Source: Pedobacter antarcticus
GTDB lineage: Bacteria; Bacteroidota; Bacteroidia; Sphingobacteriales; Sphingobacteriaceae
Direction of reading: 5' to 3'
DNA length: 64,000 bases
Assembly: GCF_900112985.1 (NCBI RefSeq)
Contig: NZ_FONS01000003.1
Span: forward strand, 434,001-498,000
This document shows, one piece after another, positions 34,341 through 43,824 of the stretch. The translations under genes and the position numbers were made by a program. Below the pieces are notes generated by a model, which was given only the letters and a program-made list of their open reading frames with translations, was not told the origin of the DNA and searched no databases. The number at the start of each line of letters is the position of its first letter. The stretch's first letter is position 1.

Positions 34341-35166
34341 ATTTTACGGGTTTTCCGGATGTGGACTTGAAATATTTCATTGCTTCCGGCAGATCTTTCT
34401 GAATCTGTGCGATCCTTGTTGCATCTGCAGGGTGAGTACTTAAGAATTCAGGTGGTTTCTGTGATCCGCTGCTGACAGCAGCCATCCTTTGCCAGAAACT
34501 TACCGCATTACTCGGATTATAACCTGCCATAGACATAAAGATTAAACCCAGATGATCTGCTTCCAGCTCTTGTGTCCTGGAGTTCGGTAACAGGTAGAAT
34601 CCTTGTGCACCGATACCGTATACCTGGCTGATCACATTTTGTGTAATAGCAGATTTATTTCCTGTAGCAGCACCTAATAAGCCACCAACACCTTCAGCTA
34701 CTGCAGCTTTAGACGCTCTTTCTGAAGAGTGCTGTGCTATAGCATGTGCGATCTCATGTCCCATTACTGTTGCCAGTCCAGCATCATCTTTAGTTACTGG
34801 AAGAATTCCTGAATAGACGGCAACTTTTCCTCCCGGCATACACCAGGCATTCACTTCTTTACTGTCAATAAGATTAAATTCCCATTTGAAACCCTGAATC
34901 TGTGAAGCATAACCATTAGCATTCATATACTGCGTTACTGCAGTAGCAATCTTCTGCCCGATGATCTTGACACGCTGCGCATCTGCATTATTTAATATTT
35001 TGGTTTCAGGGCTTTTCAGCAGCGTACTGTAACTCTGTGCGGCAGCAGTCTGCATTTCGCTCTCGTTTACAAAGCTAATTCTGGATCTGCCCGAAAGCGG
35101 AACCGTGGAACAGGAAGAAGTTAGCATGAGAACGGCTGCTGCTCCTGTAAGTATGGTATGTTTCAT
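34339..35166 (-). CDS. M48-family metalloprotease, lipoprotein
   Basis: A 275-aa protein of the LoiP/YggG or Oma1-like M48 group. The lipoprotein signal ends in LTSSCSTVPL, where Cys19 should be lipidated. The zinc site is HEIAH (residues 137-141), with the third ligand likely the glutamate in ELEADHLGL. Other hallmarks are WCMPGGKVAVYSGILPVTKD and FLSTHPADATRIAQI. It probably degrades or maintains envelope proteins. It forms a leftward operon with plsY, nadC and the DUF4783 gene. Confidence 0.9.
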   Translation of the reverse strand: MKHTILTGAAAVLMLTSSCSTVPLSGRSRISFVNESEMQTAAAQSYSTLLKSPETKILNNADAQRVKIIGQKIATAVTQYMNANGYASQIQGFKWEFNLIDSKEVNAWCMPGGKVAVYSGILPVTKDDAGLATVMGHEIAHAIAQHSSERASKAAVAEGVGGLLGAATGNKSAITQNVISQVYGIGAQGFYLLPNSRTQELEADHLGLIFMSMAGYNPSNAVSFWQRMAAVSSGSQKPPEFLSTHPADATRIAQIQKDLPEAMKYFKSTSGKPVK

Positions 35167-35209
35167 TGGTTTATGATTAATTGGAGTCTGGTTTAAAGCA
35201 AGAACAATT

Positions 35210-35863
35210 TTACGTTGCGGATGTTTTCTTTTTGAAAAGATACACCTTTGATTCCTTGCCTTTCAAAAGGCGTTCCAAATTCTTCTGATGGGTAACCAGA
35301 ACCAGAATACAAACGACCATACTGTAAAGCACCTCTGATTTTATGGTTGAATGTAAGACGAATATGATTCCGAGGGGAAATGTAAAGCCTGCACAAATAG
35401 AGCTCAGTGACACATATTTGGTAAGTAGTAAAGTGACTACAAAAACCAACACACACAGCATTGCTGCCGGAAAATTGACTGCCAGAATCATCCCCAATAG
35501 CGTCGCTACACCTTTACCTCCGCGAAAACCGGCAAAAACAGGAAATAGATGTCCCATAACCGCAGTAACCCCCAGTGCCAGTTCATAATTTACAAATTGT
35601 GAAGAGTTATGGGGCCCGGTAACAGACATTCCAATAAAGTAAGCCAGTTTGGTAGCTGTAAAGCCTTTAGCGATATCAATGATCATAACAGCCAGGCCTG
35701 CTTTTGTACCTAATACACGAAATGTATTGGTCGCACCCGCATTTCCACTGCCATATTCCCGCACGTCTATTCCATAAAAAGCCTGACCGAGCCATACCGC
35801 TGTAGGTATAGAGCCACACAAATAGGCAAGAATGACTGCTGATATTGAATAAATGGATATCAT
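35210..35863 (-). CDS. plsY: Glycerol-3-phosphate acyltransferase PlsY
   Basis: A 217-aa membrane enzyme with the three PlsY motifs: GSIPTAVWLGQAF near the start, GSGNAGATNTFRVLGTKAG, and FRGGKGVATLLGMIL. About five to six hydrophobic segments are visible. It transfers acyl groups from acyl phosphate to glycerol-3-phosphate in phospholipid synthesis. Its stop is 43 bases before the M48 start, and its start is three bases after the nadC stop. Confidence 0.94.
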   Translation of the reverse strand: MISIYSISAVILAYLCGSIPTAVWLGQAFYGIDVREYGSGNAGATNTFRVLGTKAGLAVMIIDIAKGFTATKLAYFIGMSVTGPHNSSQFVNYELALGVTAVMGHLFPVFAGFRGGKGVATLLGMILAVNFPAAMLCVLVFVVTLLLTKYVSLSSICAGFTFPLGIIFVLHSTIKSEVLYSMVVCILVLVTHQKNLERLLKGKESKVYLFKKKTSAT

Positions 35864-35866
35864 ACC

Positions 35867-36709
35867 TTAAAAGGCTTTTAAACTCATGTCCAGACTTTTC
35901 ACGGAATGGGTTAAAGCTCCCATAGAGATATAATCTACACCGCATGCCGCATAATCAGCTATGGTCTCCGGTGTAATTCCACCGGATGCCTCTGTAATAT
36001 ACCTGCCATTAATCGTGTTAACTGCCTTACGTAAATCTGCAAAGCTGAAGTTATCCAGCATAATCCTGTTAACCATTCCCTGGTCCAGAACCTGCTGTAA
36101 TTCATCCAGATTTCTGACTTCTATTTCTATTTCCAGCTCTTTACCAGTCTGCGTCAGATAGTTATTAGCTGCCACAATTGCTTTCGATATTCCGCCTGCA
36201 TAATCGACATGATTGTCTTTAATAAGTATCATATCATATAGACCGGTTCTGTGATTAACTCCTCCGCCAATACGGACAGCCCACTTTTCAAGATAGCGTA
36301 GCCCTGGTGTAGTTTTACGGGTATCAAGGAGCTGAGTAGAAGTTCCTTTCAGTAATTCAACTGTGTCTCTGGTCTTAGTGGCTATACCACTCATACGCTG
36401 CATACAGTTAAGTACAAGTCTTTCTGCAAGTAGTATGGAACGGCTGCTACCGGATACGGTAAATGCAATATCCCCGTATTTTACTTCATCACCATCTTTC
36501 ATCAGGATTTCAACCTGAAGGTTTTTATCTACTTCGGCAAAAATCTCCAACGCAAGTGTAACTCCTGCAAGGACACCTGGTTCTTTAATCAATAGTTTAG
36601 CTTTTCCGGTTGCCCCTTCTGGAATAGTAGAGCGTGAAGTATGGTCGCCATCACCGAGGTCCTCAGCGATAGCATTTTTAATAAATTGGTGTATTAATTC
36701 CGTATCCAA
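35867..36709 (-). CDS. nadC: Nicotinate-nucleotide pyrophosphorylase (carboxylating)
   Basis: A 280-aa QAPRTase. It has the N-terminal GDHTSRSTIPEGATGKAKLL segment, the RLVLNCMQRMSGIATKT helix, the active-site region LLDTRKTTPGLRYLEKWAVR, then GGVNHRTGLYDMILIKDNHV and the C-terminal EASGGITPETIADYAACGVD. It forms nicotinate mononucleotide from quinolinate in NAD synthesis. It is in a leftward operon with plsY (three bases apart) and the DUF4783 gene (48 bases). Confidence 0.96.
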   Translation of the reverse strand: MDTELIHQFIKNAIAEDLGDGDHTSRSTIPEGATGKAKLLIKEPGVLAGVTLALEIFAEVDKNLQVEILMKDGDEVKYGDIAFTVSGSSRSILLAERLVLNCMQRMSGIATKTRDTVELLKGTSTQLLDTRKTTPGLRYLEKWAVRIGGGVNHRTGLYDMILIKDNHVDYAGGISKAIVAANNYLTQTGKELEIEIEVRNLDELQQVLDQGMVNRIMLDNFSFADLRKAVNTINGRYITEASGGITPETIADYAACGVDYISMGALTHSVKSLDMSLKAF

Positions 36710-36757
36710 ATCAAGTATTTTAGATCAAAAATAGCATTTTTACGTAAATTAGTGACA

Positions 36758-37153
36758 CTATTTATCGGGTTCGATTCTTAATTCAGTGATAAAAAAAGTG
36801 TTACCTGTCTTTTTGAGCGTCACTGCCACCCGGTACTTGCCCCCTCTGGTGGCCAGCGACAACACACCAAAACGGTAATTTGGGTTCGTATTAATCAAGT
36901 GTACAACAGTCGAGCTGACGGGCGGACTCTTGACAAAAAAATCACGGAGGATCTGCTCCGCCTGAGCTTTGGAATAAGAGTCTTCATTATCATTTACAGA
37001 CAGTTCCACAGCAGGCGCGAAGTTTTTACTGATTTCTTTGGCATTTGCTGATTTGAAAAGCTGCGCAATATTATCGACAATATCCCCCTGAAATAACTCA
37101 GGATCGAAGAAATGTGTCAATAAAATCAATACCGGAAAAAAGGATCTAATCAT
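36758..37153 (-). CDS. DUF4783-family secreted protein
   Basis: A 131-aa protein with a short N-terminal hydrophobic segment (MIRSFFPVLILLTHF) likely to be a signal or anchor. The rest fits DUF4783, an NTF2-like fold common in Bacteroidota: AQLFKSANAKEISKNFAPAV, YSKAQAEQILRDFF, then FITELRIEPDK. Function is unknown. It heads the nadC-plsY-M48 run. Confidence 0.8.
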   Translation of the reverse strand: MIRSFFPVLILLTHFFDPELFQGDIVDNIAQLFKSANAKEISKNFAPAVELSVNDNEDSYSKAQAEQILRDFFVKSPPVSSTVVHLINTNPNYRFGVLSLATRGGKYRVAVTLKKTGNTFFITELRIEPDK

Positions 37154-37243
37154 AGATTAAAGATAACAATTTATCGGAACACAAATTATGCCATTTGCAT
37201 CACATAAATAAGAAATAGATTATCGACCAAACCGCATTAAGGT

Positions 37244-37251
37244 TATATTTG
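37244..37251 (+). promoter_or_regulatory. Candidate -7 element before gpmI
   Basis: TATATTTG matches the TAnnTTTG consensus, 39 bases before the gpmI ATG. No clear -33 element is visible. Confidence 0.4.
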
Positions 37252-37289
37252 TTAGGTTAACAATTCGCCGGAACTCAATTCTATATAAA

Positions 37290-38810
37290 ATGAACAATAA
37301 AAAAGTAATGCTCCTGATCCTGGACGGCTGGGGTTATGGAAAACAAGATAATTCAGACGCAGCATACGCTGCAAACACCCCATTTTTTGATTCTTTGCTC
37401 AAACAATATCCGAACTCTAAACTGGAGGCTTCCGGTGAAGCTGTTGGCCTTCCGGCAGGACAAATGGGAAATTCAGAAGTCGGGCATATGAACCTCGGCG
37501 CCGGACGTGTAGTATATCAGGAACTCGGACGGATCAACAAAGCAATTAGCGATGGCTCAATTAAGACCAACCCAACGCTGACAGCAGCTTTCGCCTATGC
37601 TAAAAACAACAATAAACCAGTTCATTTTATCGGACTTTTGTCTGATGGTGGAGTGCATGCCCATATTAATCATCTTAAAGGCTTATGTGATGCTGCAGGT
37701 GAAGCTGGCTTAAGTAATGTGTTTGTACATGCGTTTCTGGACGGCCGTGATACAGACCCTAATTCAGGTCTGGGTTTCGTCAAAGATCTTCAAAGTCATC
37801 TCGCCGGATCAACCGGTAAACTGGCAAGTTTAATTGGAAGATACTATGCAATGGACAGAGATTCACGCTGGGAAAGGGTAAGTCAGGCTTATAATCTGCT
37901 TACACATGCGACCGGCGAACAGACCAGCGACCCTATTGCTGCTATAGAAAAATCTTATGCTGACGGTATCACAGATGAATTTATTAATCCAATCGCTGTT
38001 ACGGGTGCTGACAATAAACCGGTAGCTGTAATCCAGCCGGATGATGTGGTGATCTGTTTCAATTATAGAACTGACCGTGGCCGTGAAATTACCGCAGCTT
38101 TAACCCAGAATGATTATCCTGAGTTTAACATGCATAAACTTCCATTATACTATGTGACGATGACCACATATGATGAGAACTTTAAAGATGTTAAAGTAAT
38201 TTTCACCAAAGATGATTTAACCAATACTCTCGGAGAGGTTCTTGAGCGTAATCATAAAAACCAGATCCGTATTGCGGAGACCGAAAAATATCCGCATGTT
38301 ACCTTCTTCTTTTCAGGTGGCAGAGAGCTGAAATTTGAGAATGAGAAAAGAATTATGATTCCTTCGCCAAAGGTAGCAACGTATGACCTTCAGCCCGAAA
38401 TGAGTGCTGCAGGAATTACTGAGGCTATCGTAAAGGAAATGGAAAGTGGCTGGGCAGATTTTATATGTCTGAACTTTGCTAATCCGGACATGGTTGGTCA
38501 TACGGGTGTTTTCGATGCGGTAGTCAAAGCGGTGGAAACTGCAGATCATTGTGCAGAGACCGTAGTTAAAAAAGGCCTGGAAAACGGATATGCTTTTATC
38601 ATCCTGGCTGACCATGGTAATTCGGAGTTCATGGTTAACAAAGACGGTTCTGTCAACACTGCTCATACTACTAACCTTGTGCCTTGTATTCTTGTCGGAA
38701 CGGAATACCAAACTATTGCCGATGGTAAACTCGGTGACATAGCCCCTACTATCCTCAAAATAATGGGTCTTGAAAAACCGGAAATAATGACTGGAAATTC
38801 ACTGATTTAA
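37290..38810 (+). CDS. gpmI: 2,3-bisphosphoglycerate-independent phosphoglycerate mutase
   Basis: A 506-aa iPGM of normal length. The metal-binding and catalytic motifs are LLILDGWGYGKQDNSDAA and GNSEVGHMNLGAGR (active-site Ser62), followed by HFIGLLSDGGVHAHINHLKG, HAFLDGRDTDPNSG and VICFNYRTDRGREI. It interconverts 3- and 2-phosphoglycerate in glycolysis. It overlaps the following lipoprotein gene by one base (TAATG), so they are likely translated together. Confidence 0.96.
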   Translation: MNNKKVMLLILDGWGYGKQDNSDAAYAANTPFFDSLLKQYPNSKLEASGEAVGLPAGQMGNSEVGHMNLGAGRVVYQELGRINKAISDGSIKTNPTLTAAFAYAKNNNKPVHFIGLLSDGGVHAHINHLKGLCDAAGEAGLSNVFVHAFLDGRDTDPNSGLGFVKDLQSHLAGSTGKLASLIGRYYAMDRDSRWERVSQAYNLLTHATGEQTSDPIAAIEKSYADGITDEFINPIAVTGADNKPVAVIQPDDVVICFNYRTDRGREITAALTQNDYPEFNMHKLPLYYVTMTTYDENFKDVKVIFTKDDLTNTLGEVLERNHKNQIRIAETEKYPHVTFFFSGGRELKFENEKRIMIPSPKVATYDLQPEMSAAGITEAIVKEMESGWADFICLNFANPDMVGHTGVFDAVVKAVETADHCAETVVKKGLENGYAFIILADHGNSEFMVNKDGSVNTAHTTNLVPCILVGTEYQTIADGKLGDIAPTILKIMGLEKPEIMTGNSLI

Positions 38811-39349
38811 TGAAATTTATTTTAAAAATTCCGTTAGGCTTACTGATGATGGCTTCGGCCTGCAATAACCGGGAGCCCGGAAAAACTAATGCAGATAAAT
38901 CTTATTTTGATCTGAAAGGTTATTTTACTGCTGAAGCGTCAAAACTTCAGCAGCAAAATCCGCTGATCAGCAAAACCGTCGTACTGAATGGCAGTCAGGA
39001 AGAAAAAAAACTGCAGATTGCAGACTGGTCAAAAGAGCTGAGTATATTTATTGATGCAGATATTAACAAACCAGCCTGGAAGGGTGAATTTACACATACT
39101 GTGACCGACAGCCTGGAGTCATACACGACAAAAAGTGAGAAAATCCCTGTCAGAAAAGTAAATCTTCACAAATCGGGTAATACCATCGATGAAATCAATA
39201 TTATTCTCCACACCAATAATTCTTTATATGACTCTGCCGACACTTTGGTCTACAAGCCAGGTGAGTTATACCAGATTAGTAAATCTCAGAAAATACGGCT
39301 GATGGATCAGAAGAACTACCTGATGCGCGGTCTTTTCCCGCAGAAATAA
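38810..39349 (+). CDS. Putative lipoprotein of unknown function
   Basis: A 179-aa protein with a lipoprotein-type N-terminus (GLLMMASAC-NNREPGK; Cys18 likely lipidated). The remainder is a soluble domain with FDLKGYFTAEASKLQQQNPL and a beta-rich C-terminal half (IDEINIILHTNNSLYDSADT). No family is recognised. It starts on the last base of gpmI, so the two are co-transcribed, but no functional link to glycolysis is apparent. Confidence 0.75.
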   Translation: MKFILKIPLGLLMMASACNNREPGKTNADKSYFDLKGYFTAEASKLQQQNPLISKTVVLNGSQEEKKLQIADWSKELSIFIDADINKPAWKGEFTHTVTDSLESYTTKSEKIPVRKVNLHKSGNTIDEINIILHTNNSLYDSADTLVYKPGELYQISKSQKIRLMDQKNYLMRGLFPQK

Positions 39350-39370
39350 AAAATAATATGATGTTTGATA

Positions 39371-39414
39371 AACAAAAAAGAGCCATTTCCGATCGGAAAT
39401 GGCTCTTTTTTGTT
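39371..39414. terminator. Bidirectional terminator, 20-bp perfect stem
   Basis: AACAAAAAAGAGCCATTTCC and its exact complement flank the loop GATC. It separates the convergent lipoprotein gene and TPR gene and carries T tracts in both directions. Confidence 0.92.
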
Positions 39415-39440
39415 AGCTGTATTCGTTAAATAAGCTACGC

Positions 39441-40067
39441 TTATTTAAGGCTTGAAATCTGAGCTTTTACATAATCAATCAATGAGATAATGTCTTTACG
39501 TAAAGGCTGCACAGTTAATACTTTCTGAAAATCTGCAATAGAGTTGTTAAACAGGGCTACGCAAGCTTCCTTCTCTACTTTCTTTTTAATCTTATAAGAT
39601 TTATAGATCGCATAATCTTTATAAGCTAAGCCTCTGTTCTGCAGCAACTGTGTATCTTCTTCGCCGTTAATCTCAATTGCTTTCGTGAAATCTTTAATTG
39701 CAGACTGATAGAAGTTCTCCCGCATCTGATTGAGCGATTCTTTCGGATCATTAGCTACATTTTGTCTGGCTTTACCACGATAGTAATAAGCAGAGTAATC
39801 TGCCGGCTTAATAGTAATTAGCCTGCTGTAAGTCTCTATTGAATTTTCAAAATCACCGCACTGAAAGTACGAATAGCCCAACATCTTTAACACGCTTGGA
39901 CTACTTGGTGTTTTGGCATCAGCTTTTTCTAATTGTGCAACTGCTCCTTTGTAATCACCTTTCATCATAGCCTGCATACCTAATTTATCATATCCACCGC
40001 TCTGGGCGTATCCTGAATAGGCTGATAATACGAACAATATGACAAGTGCTTTTTTAATGTTATTCAT
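39441..40067 (-). CDS. Secreted TPR-repeat protein
   Basis: A 208-aa protein from the ATG at 40067, with a signal peptide (KALVILFVLSAYSGYA-QS). It has about three tetratricopeptide repeats: MQAMMKGDYKGAVAQLEKAD, MLGYSYFQCGDFENSIETYS and YYYRGKARQNVANDPKESLN. It is an exported adaptor whose partner is unknown. It is divergent from lon across a 274-bp region. Confidence 0.85.
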   Translation of the reverse strand: MNNIKKALVILFVLSAYSGYAQSGGYDKLGMQAMMKGDYKGAVAQLEKADAKTPSSPSVLKMLGYSYFQCGDFENSIETYSRLITIKPADYSAYYYRGKARQNVANDPKESLNQMRENFYQSAIKDFTKAIEINGEEDTQLLQNRGLAYKDYAIYKSYKIKKKVEKEACVALFNNSIADFQKVLTVQPLRKDIISLIDYVKAQISSLK

Positions 40068-40240
40068 CAATGGTTAATTATAAAAAAATAAAGATATAAA
40101 ATCGTTGTAATTTGATACTAAAATCCGGGTGTTTTATTTACATCACTCTGTTTAACGTCAAAAACAAGATATTATGATAACCAAAGCAATTTAAATTAAA
40201 CAAGCTGACTTTTTAACAGGCAATTGAATTAATTCAGGCT

Positions 40241-40257
40241 TTGGCACAACAGTTGAA
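40241..40257 (+). promoter_or_regulatory. Sigma-54-like promoter before lon
   Basis: TTGGCACAACAGTTGAA resembles the -24/-12 promoter TGGCAC-N5-TTGCA. The -24 half and five-base spacer fit; the -12 half has GA in place of the invariant GC, so the match is imperfect. The transcript would start around 40267, about 75 bases before the lon ATG. Confidence 0.4.
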
Positions 40258-40293
40258 ATTATAAGCTATCATATAGAATTACAATTTTCATAA

Positions 40294-40322
40294 ACGGCAT
40301 ACTGTCAGAATGTCGTTTTTTT
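40294..40322 (+). terminator. Terminator-like hairpin in the lon leader
   Basis: ACGGCAT (40294-40300) and ATGTCGT (40310-40316), with one G-T pair, form a 7-bp stem around a nine-base loop, followed by seven T residues. It lies 20 bases before the lon ATG and downstream of the sigma-54-like promoter. It could act as an attenuator, or be part of a heat-shock control site. Confidence 0.5.
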
Positions 40323-40341
40323 ACTTTAGAAAGGCCTATTA

Positions 40342-42813
40342 ATGAGTATAAAAGATCAATTTGATTTTGGCAATGCACTACCTATCATAAATGAAGACAC
40401 TGAATTTTTCCCGCTAATGTCCCAACAGGATGAAGATGAGATGAATAACGAAGATACGCCCGAGATTTTAGCTATACTTCCACTGCGGAATACAGTTTTA
40501 TTTCCAGGCGTTGTCATTCCAATCACCGTCGGAAGGGATAAGTCTATCAAGCTTATTAAAGAAGCTTATAAAGGGGATAAGATCATTGGTGTTGTCTCCC
40601 AGACAGATGTGTCTATTGAGGATCCTACATTTGATCAGTTAAATAAGGTCGGTACGGTTGCCCATATTATAAAAATGCTGCAGATGCCCGATGGTAACAC
40701 AACTGTCATTATCCAGGGAAAACAGCGCTTCCGTCTGATTGAAGAAATTCAGTCTGACCCATATATTAAAGTAACCATCAGTAAATTTGATGAGGTTAAA
40801 TTCAAGAAAGACAAAGAGTTTAAAGCTCTTGTTGCGTCTATCCGTGAAATGTCCTCGCAGATAATCCAGCTCTCGCCTAATATTCCTAGCGAAGCAGCAA
40901 TGGCACTTAAAAACATCGAAAGCACTTCTTTTCTAATCAATTTCATCTCTTCTAATATGAATGCAGATGTTAAAGACAAACAGAAAATGCTCCAGATGGA
41001 TAATCTGAGAGAGCGTGCGCTGATGGTCATGGAATTACTCACTCTGGAACTGCAGATGCTGGAATTAAAAAACCAGATTCAGCATAAGGTCCGGACAGAT
41101 CTGGATAAACAACAACGTGATTATTTCTTAAATCAGCAACTAAAAACTATCCAGGAAGAACTGGGTGGAAATTCTTCTGACCTGGAATATGAAGCGCTGG
41201 AAACCAGAGCTAAAAAGAAAAAATGGTCGGTAGAGGTTAAGGGTCACTTCAACAAAGAGCTGGAGAAACTGGGCCGTATGAATCCTGCTGCGCCGGATTA
41301 TTCTATTCAGATGAATTACCTGGAATTACTGCTGGATCTGCCATGGGGTGATTTCACTAAAGATAATTTTGATCTTAAGCGTGCGCAGCGTGTGCTGGAT
41401 AAGGATCATTTCGGACTGGAGAAAGTTAAACAGCGTATTATTGAATACCTGGCTGTTCTTAAACTGAAAAAAGATATGAAAGCGCCTATACTTTGTCTGG
41501 TAGGCCCTCCGGGAGTTGGTAAAACATCTCTGGGTAAGTCTATTGCCAAAGCTTTGAACCGTAAATATGTTCGTATGGCGCTTGGTGGTATCAGGGATGA
41601 AGCCGAAATACGAGGACACCGGAAGACATATATTGGTGCAATGCCCGGCAGAATTATTCAGTCTATTAAAAAAGCTGGTGCTGCTAATCCGGTTTTTGTA
41701 TTGGACGAAATTGATAAAGTTGGGTCTGATTTCAGGGGTGACCCTTCTTCTGCCCTGCTGGAAGTACTGGATCCGGAACAAAACAGCGCCTTCAACGACC
41801 ATTATGTGGAAGCTGATTACGATCTGTCGAATGTTTTATTTATTGCAACAGCCAATTCACTAAGTACTATTCAGCCAGCTTTACTGGACAGGATGGAGAT
41901 TATTGAAGTGAATGGCTATACGATAGAAGAAAAAATCGAAATCGCAAAAAAATATCTGCTCCCTAAACAAAAGGAACAGCACGGTATCAAAACGAAAGAT
42001 ATCACCTTACGTTCTGCACTGATTGAAAAGGTTATCGAGGATTATACACGTGAATCTGGTGTACGTGGCCTGGAGAAAAAAATAGGCTCACTGGTCCGTG
42101 GAATCGCGACCAAAATCGCTATGGAAGAACCTTACGAACCGGCATTAACAAACGCCGATGTGGAGCGTATTCTTGGTGCCCCGATCTACGATAAGGACCT
42201 TTACGAAGGAAATGAAGTTGCCGGTGTCGTAACAGGTTTAGCCTGGACACAGGTTGGTGGAGATATTCTTTTTATCGAAGCTAGTCTGAGCCCGGGAAAA
42301 GGAAAACTGACACTGACAGGTAATCTTGGTGATGTCATGAAAGAATCTGCAGTAATTGCCCTTGCCTATCTTCGTGCCCATGCGGATCAATTCGGAATTG
42401 CTTTCGAATTATTTGATAAGTGGGATGTTCATGTTCACGTTCCTGCCGGTGCTACACCGAAAGATGGTCCGTCTGCCGGGATTACGATGTTAACTGCACT
42501 AACGTCTGCATTTACACAACGTAAAGTTAAATCTAACCTGGCAATGACTGGTGAGATTACCCTTCGCGGGAAAGTATTGCCAGTTGGCGGTATCAAGGAA
42601 AAAATCCTTGCGGCGAAGCGTGCAAATATCAAAGAAATTATTCTTTGCAAATCGAATCGTAAGGATATTCTGGAAATTAAAGAAAGTTATATCAAAGACC
42701 TGAATTTCCACTACGTTACGGAAATGAGAGAAGTAGTTGAACTGGCTTTAATGAAAGATCAGGTTAAAAATCCTCAGAATCTGACAATAAATACTAAATC
42801 GGACACAATCTGA
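40342..42813 (+). CDS. lon: Endopeptidase La (Lon protease)
   Basis: An 823-aa ATP-dependent protease. Domains in order are an N-terminal LON substrate-binding domain (about 40-240, [20 protein letters not shown]), coiled-coil, AAA+ module with Walker [10 protein letters not shown] and Walker [11 protein letters not shown], and the C-terminal peptidase domain with catalytic Ser711 in [11 protein letters not shown] and Lys754 in [12 protein letters not shown]. It degrades misfolded and regulatory proteins in the cytoplasm. The leader has a possible sigma-54-type promoter and a hairpin, and a strong terminator follows. Confidence 0.97.
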   Translation: MSIKDQFDFGNALPIINEDTEFFPLMSQQDEDEMNNEDTPEILAILPLRNTVLFPGVVIPITVGRDKSIKLIKEAYKGDKIIGVVSQTDVSIEDPTFDQLNKVGTVAHIIKMLQMPDGNTTVIIQGKQRFRLIEEIQSDPYIKVTISKFDEVKFKKDKEFKALVASIREMSSQIIQLSPNIPSEAAMALKNIESTSFLINFISSNMNADVKDKQKMLQMDNLRERALMVMELLTLELQMLELKNQIQHKVRTDLDKQQRDYFLNQQLKTIQEELGGNSSDLEYEALETRAKKKKWSVEVKGHFNKELEKLGRMNPAAPDYSIQMNYLELLLDLPWGDFTKDNFDLKRAQRVLDKDHFGLEKVKQRIIEYLAVLKLKKDMKAPILCLVGPPGVGKTSLGKSIAKALNRKYVRMALGGIRDEAEIRGHRKTYIGAMPGRIIQSIKKAGAANPVFVLDEIDKVGSDFRGDPSSALLEVLDPEQNSAFNDHYVEADYDLSNVLFIATANSLSTIQPALLDRMEIIEVNGYTIEEKIEIAKKYLLPKQKEQHGIKTKDITLRSALIEKVIEDYTRESGVRGLEKKIGSLVRGIATKIAMEEPYEPALTNADVERILGAPIYDKDLYEGNEVAGVVTGLAWTQVGGDILFIEASLSPGKGKLTLTGNLGDVMKESAVIALAYLRAHADQFGIAFELFDKWDVHVHVPAGATPKDGPSAGITMLTALTSAFTQRKVKSNLAMTGEITLRGKVLPVGGIKEKILAAKRANIKEIILCKSNRKDILEIKESYIKDLNFHYVTEMREVVELALMKDQVKNPQNLTINTKSDTI

Positions 42814-42832
42814 TTTTAAAGATATAAATTAG

Positions 42833-42860
42833 AGCCCCGGTAAACCGGGGCTTTTTTTTT
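42833..42860 (+). terminator. lon terminator
   Basis: AGCCCCGG and CCGGGGCT form a perfect 8-bp stem with loop TAAA, followed by about nine T residues. It ends only eight bases before the next ATG. Confidence 0.9.
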
Positions 42861-42868
42861 GAATTCAC

Positions 42869-43822
42869 ATGAAATATTACAGATACTTATCGTTCTTCTT
42901 TCTGATCCTTTTGGGCTGCTCTGCTCAAGCACAAAATTTTAAGAATGAACTGGGCTTTAACAGTGATAATGATTCTTACCTCGGACAGGGATCTGACCGT
43001 TATTATACGAATGGCCTTTTTCTGAATTTCAGACATGCTCCTGATCAGCAGCAGCTGAAAGAAGGTTTGGAGAAAAAGATTTATTCTTTCACACTCGGAC
43101 AACAGATGTTTAACCCTTATTCGGGTTACGCCCCTGATCCGGCAAAGCAGGATCGTCCATTTGCAGGATATCTTTTTGCAGAAGCCGGTTTACAACTTTT
43201 ATACAGCAATGAGAGTATACTGAAAACGAAAGTACAGGTAGGAACAACGGGAAAAAACTCTTTAGCAGAAGCTGGTCAGAAATTGCTCCATAAAACTTTT
43301 GGGTTCTATGAAACCGGTGGCTGGGATCAGCAAATCAGAAATGAACTGGCCATAAATTTATCTGCGCAATACACACGCCTCTTAACCAGGTTCGCGGAAG
43401 ACGCAGTGGATTTGTCACTGGACAGCTACGCCAATCTGGGGACAACTTTCAGTGGTGCAGGAGCAGGACTTCTTATCCGGACAGGAAAAATTAACCAGCT
43501 TTTTAACGCTGCATACAGCAATGCAGTGATTGGTAACCAGCCTAAAACTAAGGCTTTGGTTAAACATGAAATCTTCTTCTATGCCAGGCCGCAAATTAAT
43601 GTCGTAGCTTATGATGCCACCATACAGGGAAGTATGTTCAATAATAGCAGCCCGGTTACTTTTGGTGCAAAACCGATTGTATTCAGTCAATTATTGGGCA
43701 TTAACTATAGCTCTCAGCGCTTTAGTGCAGATTACAGTATGACATTTAAAACTAAAGAGGTTAAAAGTAGTGCTGCTGCCCACCAGTTTGGCACAATCAG
43801 CCTTGCCTACAGGTTTAACTAA
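42869..43822 (+). CDS. LpxR-family outer-membrane lipid A deacylase
   Basis: A 317-aa outer-membrane protein with a signal peptide (SFFFLILLGCSAQA-QN). It has the LpxR (DUF2219) signature FNSDNDSYLGQGSDRYYTNG, with conserved Asp/Asn and Asp residues, followed by FTLGQQMFNPYSG and QDRPFAGYLFAEAG, and ends in an aromatic outer-membrane beta-barrel strand (GTISLAYRFN). LpxR removes 3'-acyloxyacyl groups from lipid A in a calcium-dependent way; activity here is inferred by family. It starts just eight bases after the lon terminator T tract. Confidence 0.85.
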   Translation: MKYYRYLSFFFLILLGCSAQAQNFKNELGFNSDNDSYLGQGSDRYYTNGLFLNFRHAPDQQQLKEGLEKKIYSFTLGQQMFNPYSGYAPDPAKQDRPFAGYLFAEAGLQLLYSNESILKTKVQVGTTGKNSLAEAGQKLLHKTFGFYETGGWDQQIRNELAINLSAQYTRLLTRFAEDAVDLSLDSYANLGTTFSGAGAGLLIRTGKINQLFNAAYSNAVIGNQPKTKALVKHEIFFYARPQINVVAYDATIQGSMFNNSSPVTFGAKPIVFSQLLGINYSSQRFSADYSMTFKTKEVKSSAAAHQFGTISLAYRFN

Positions 43823-43824
43823 TA

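Noticed and set aside
41326..41802. A 158-codon leftward frame in lon
   Set aside because: Antisense to the conserved AAA+ module of Lon, with low-complexity aromatic residues, so a reading-frame shadow.
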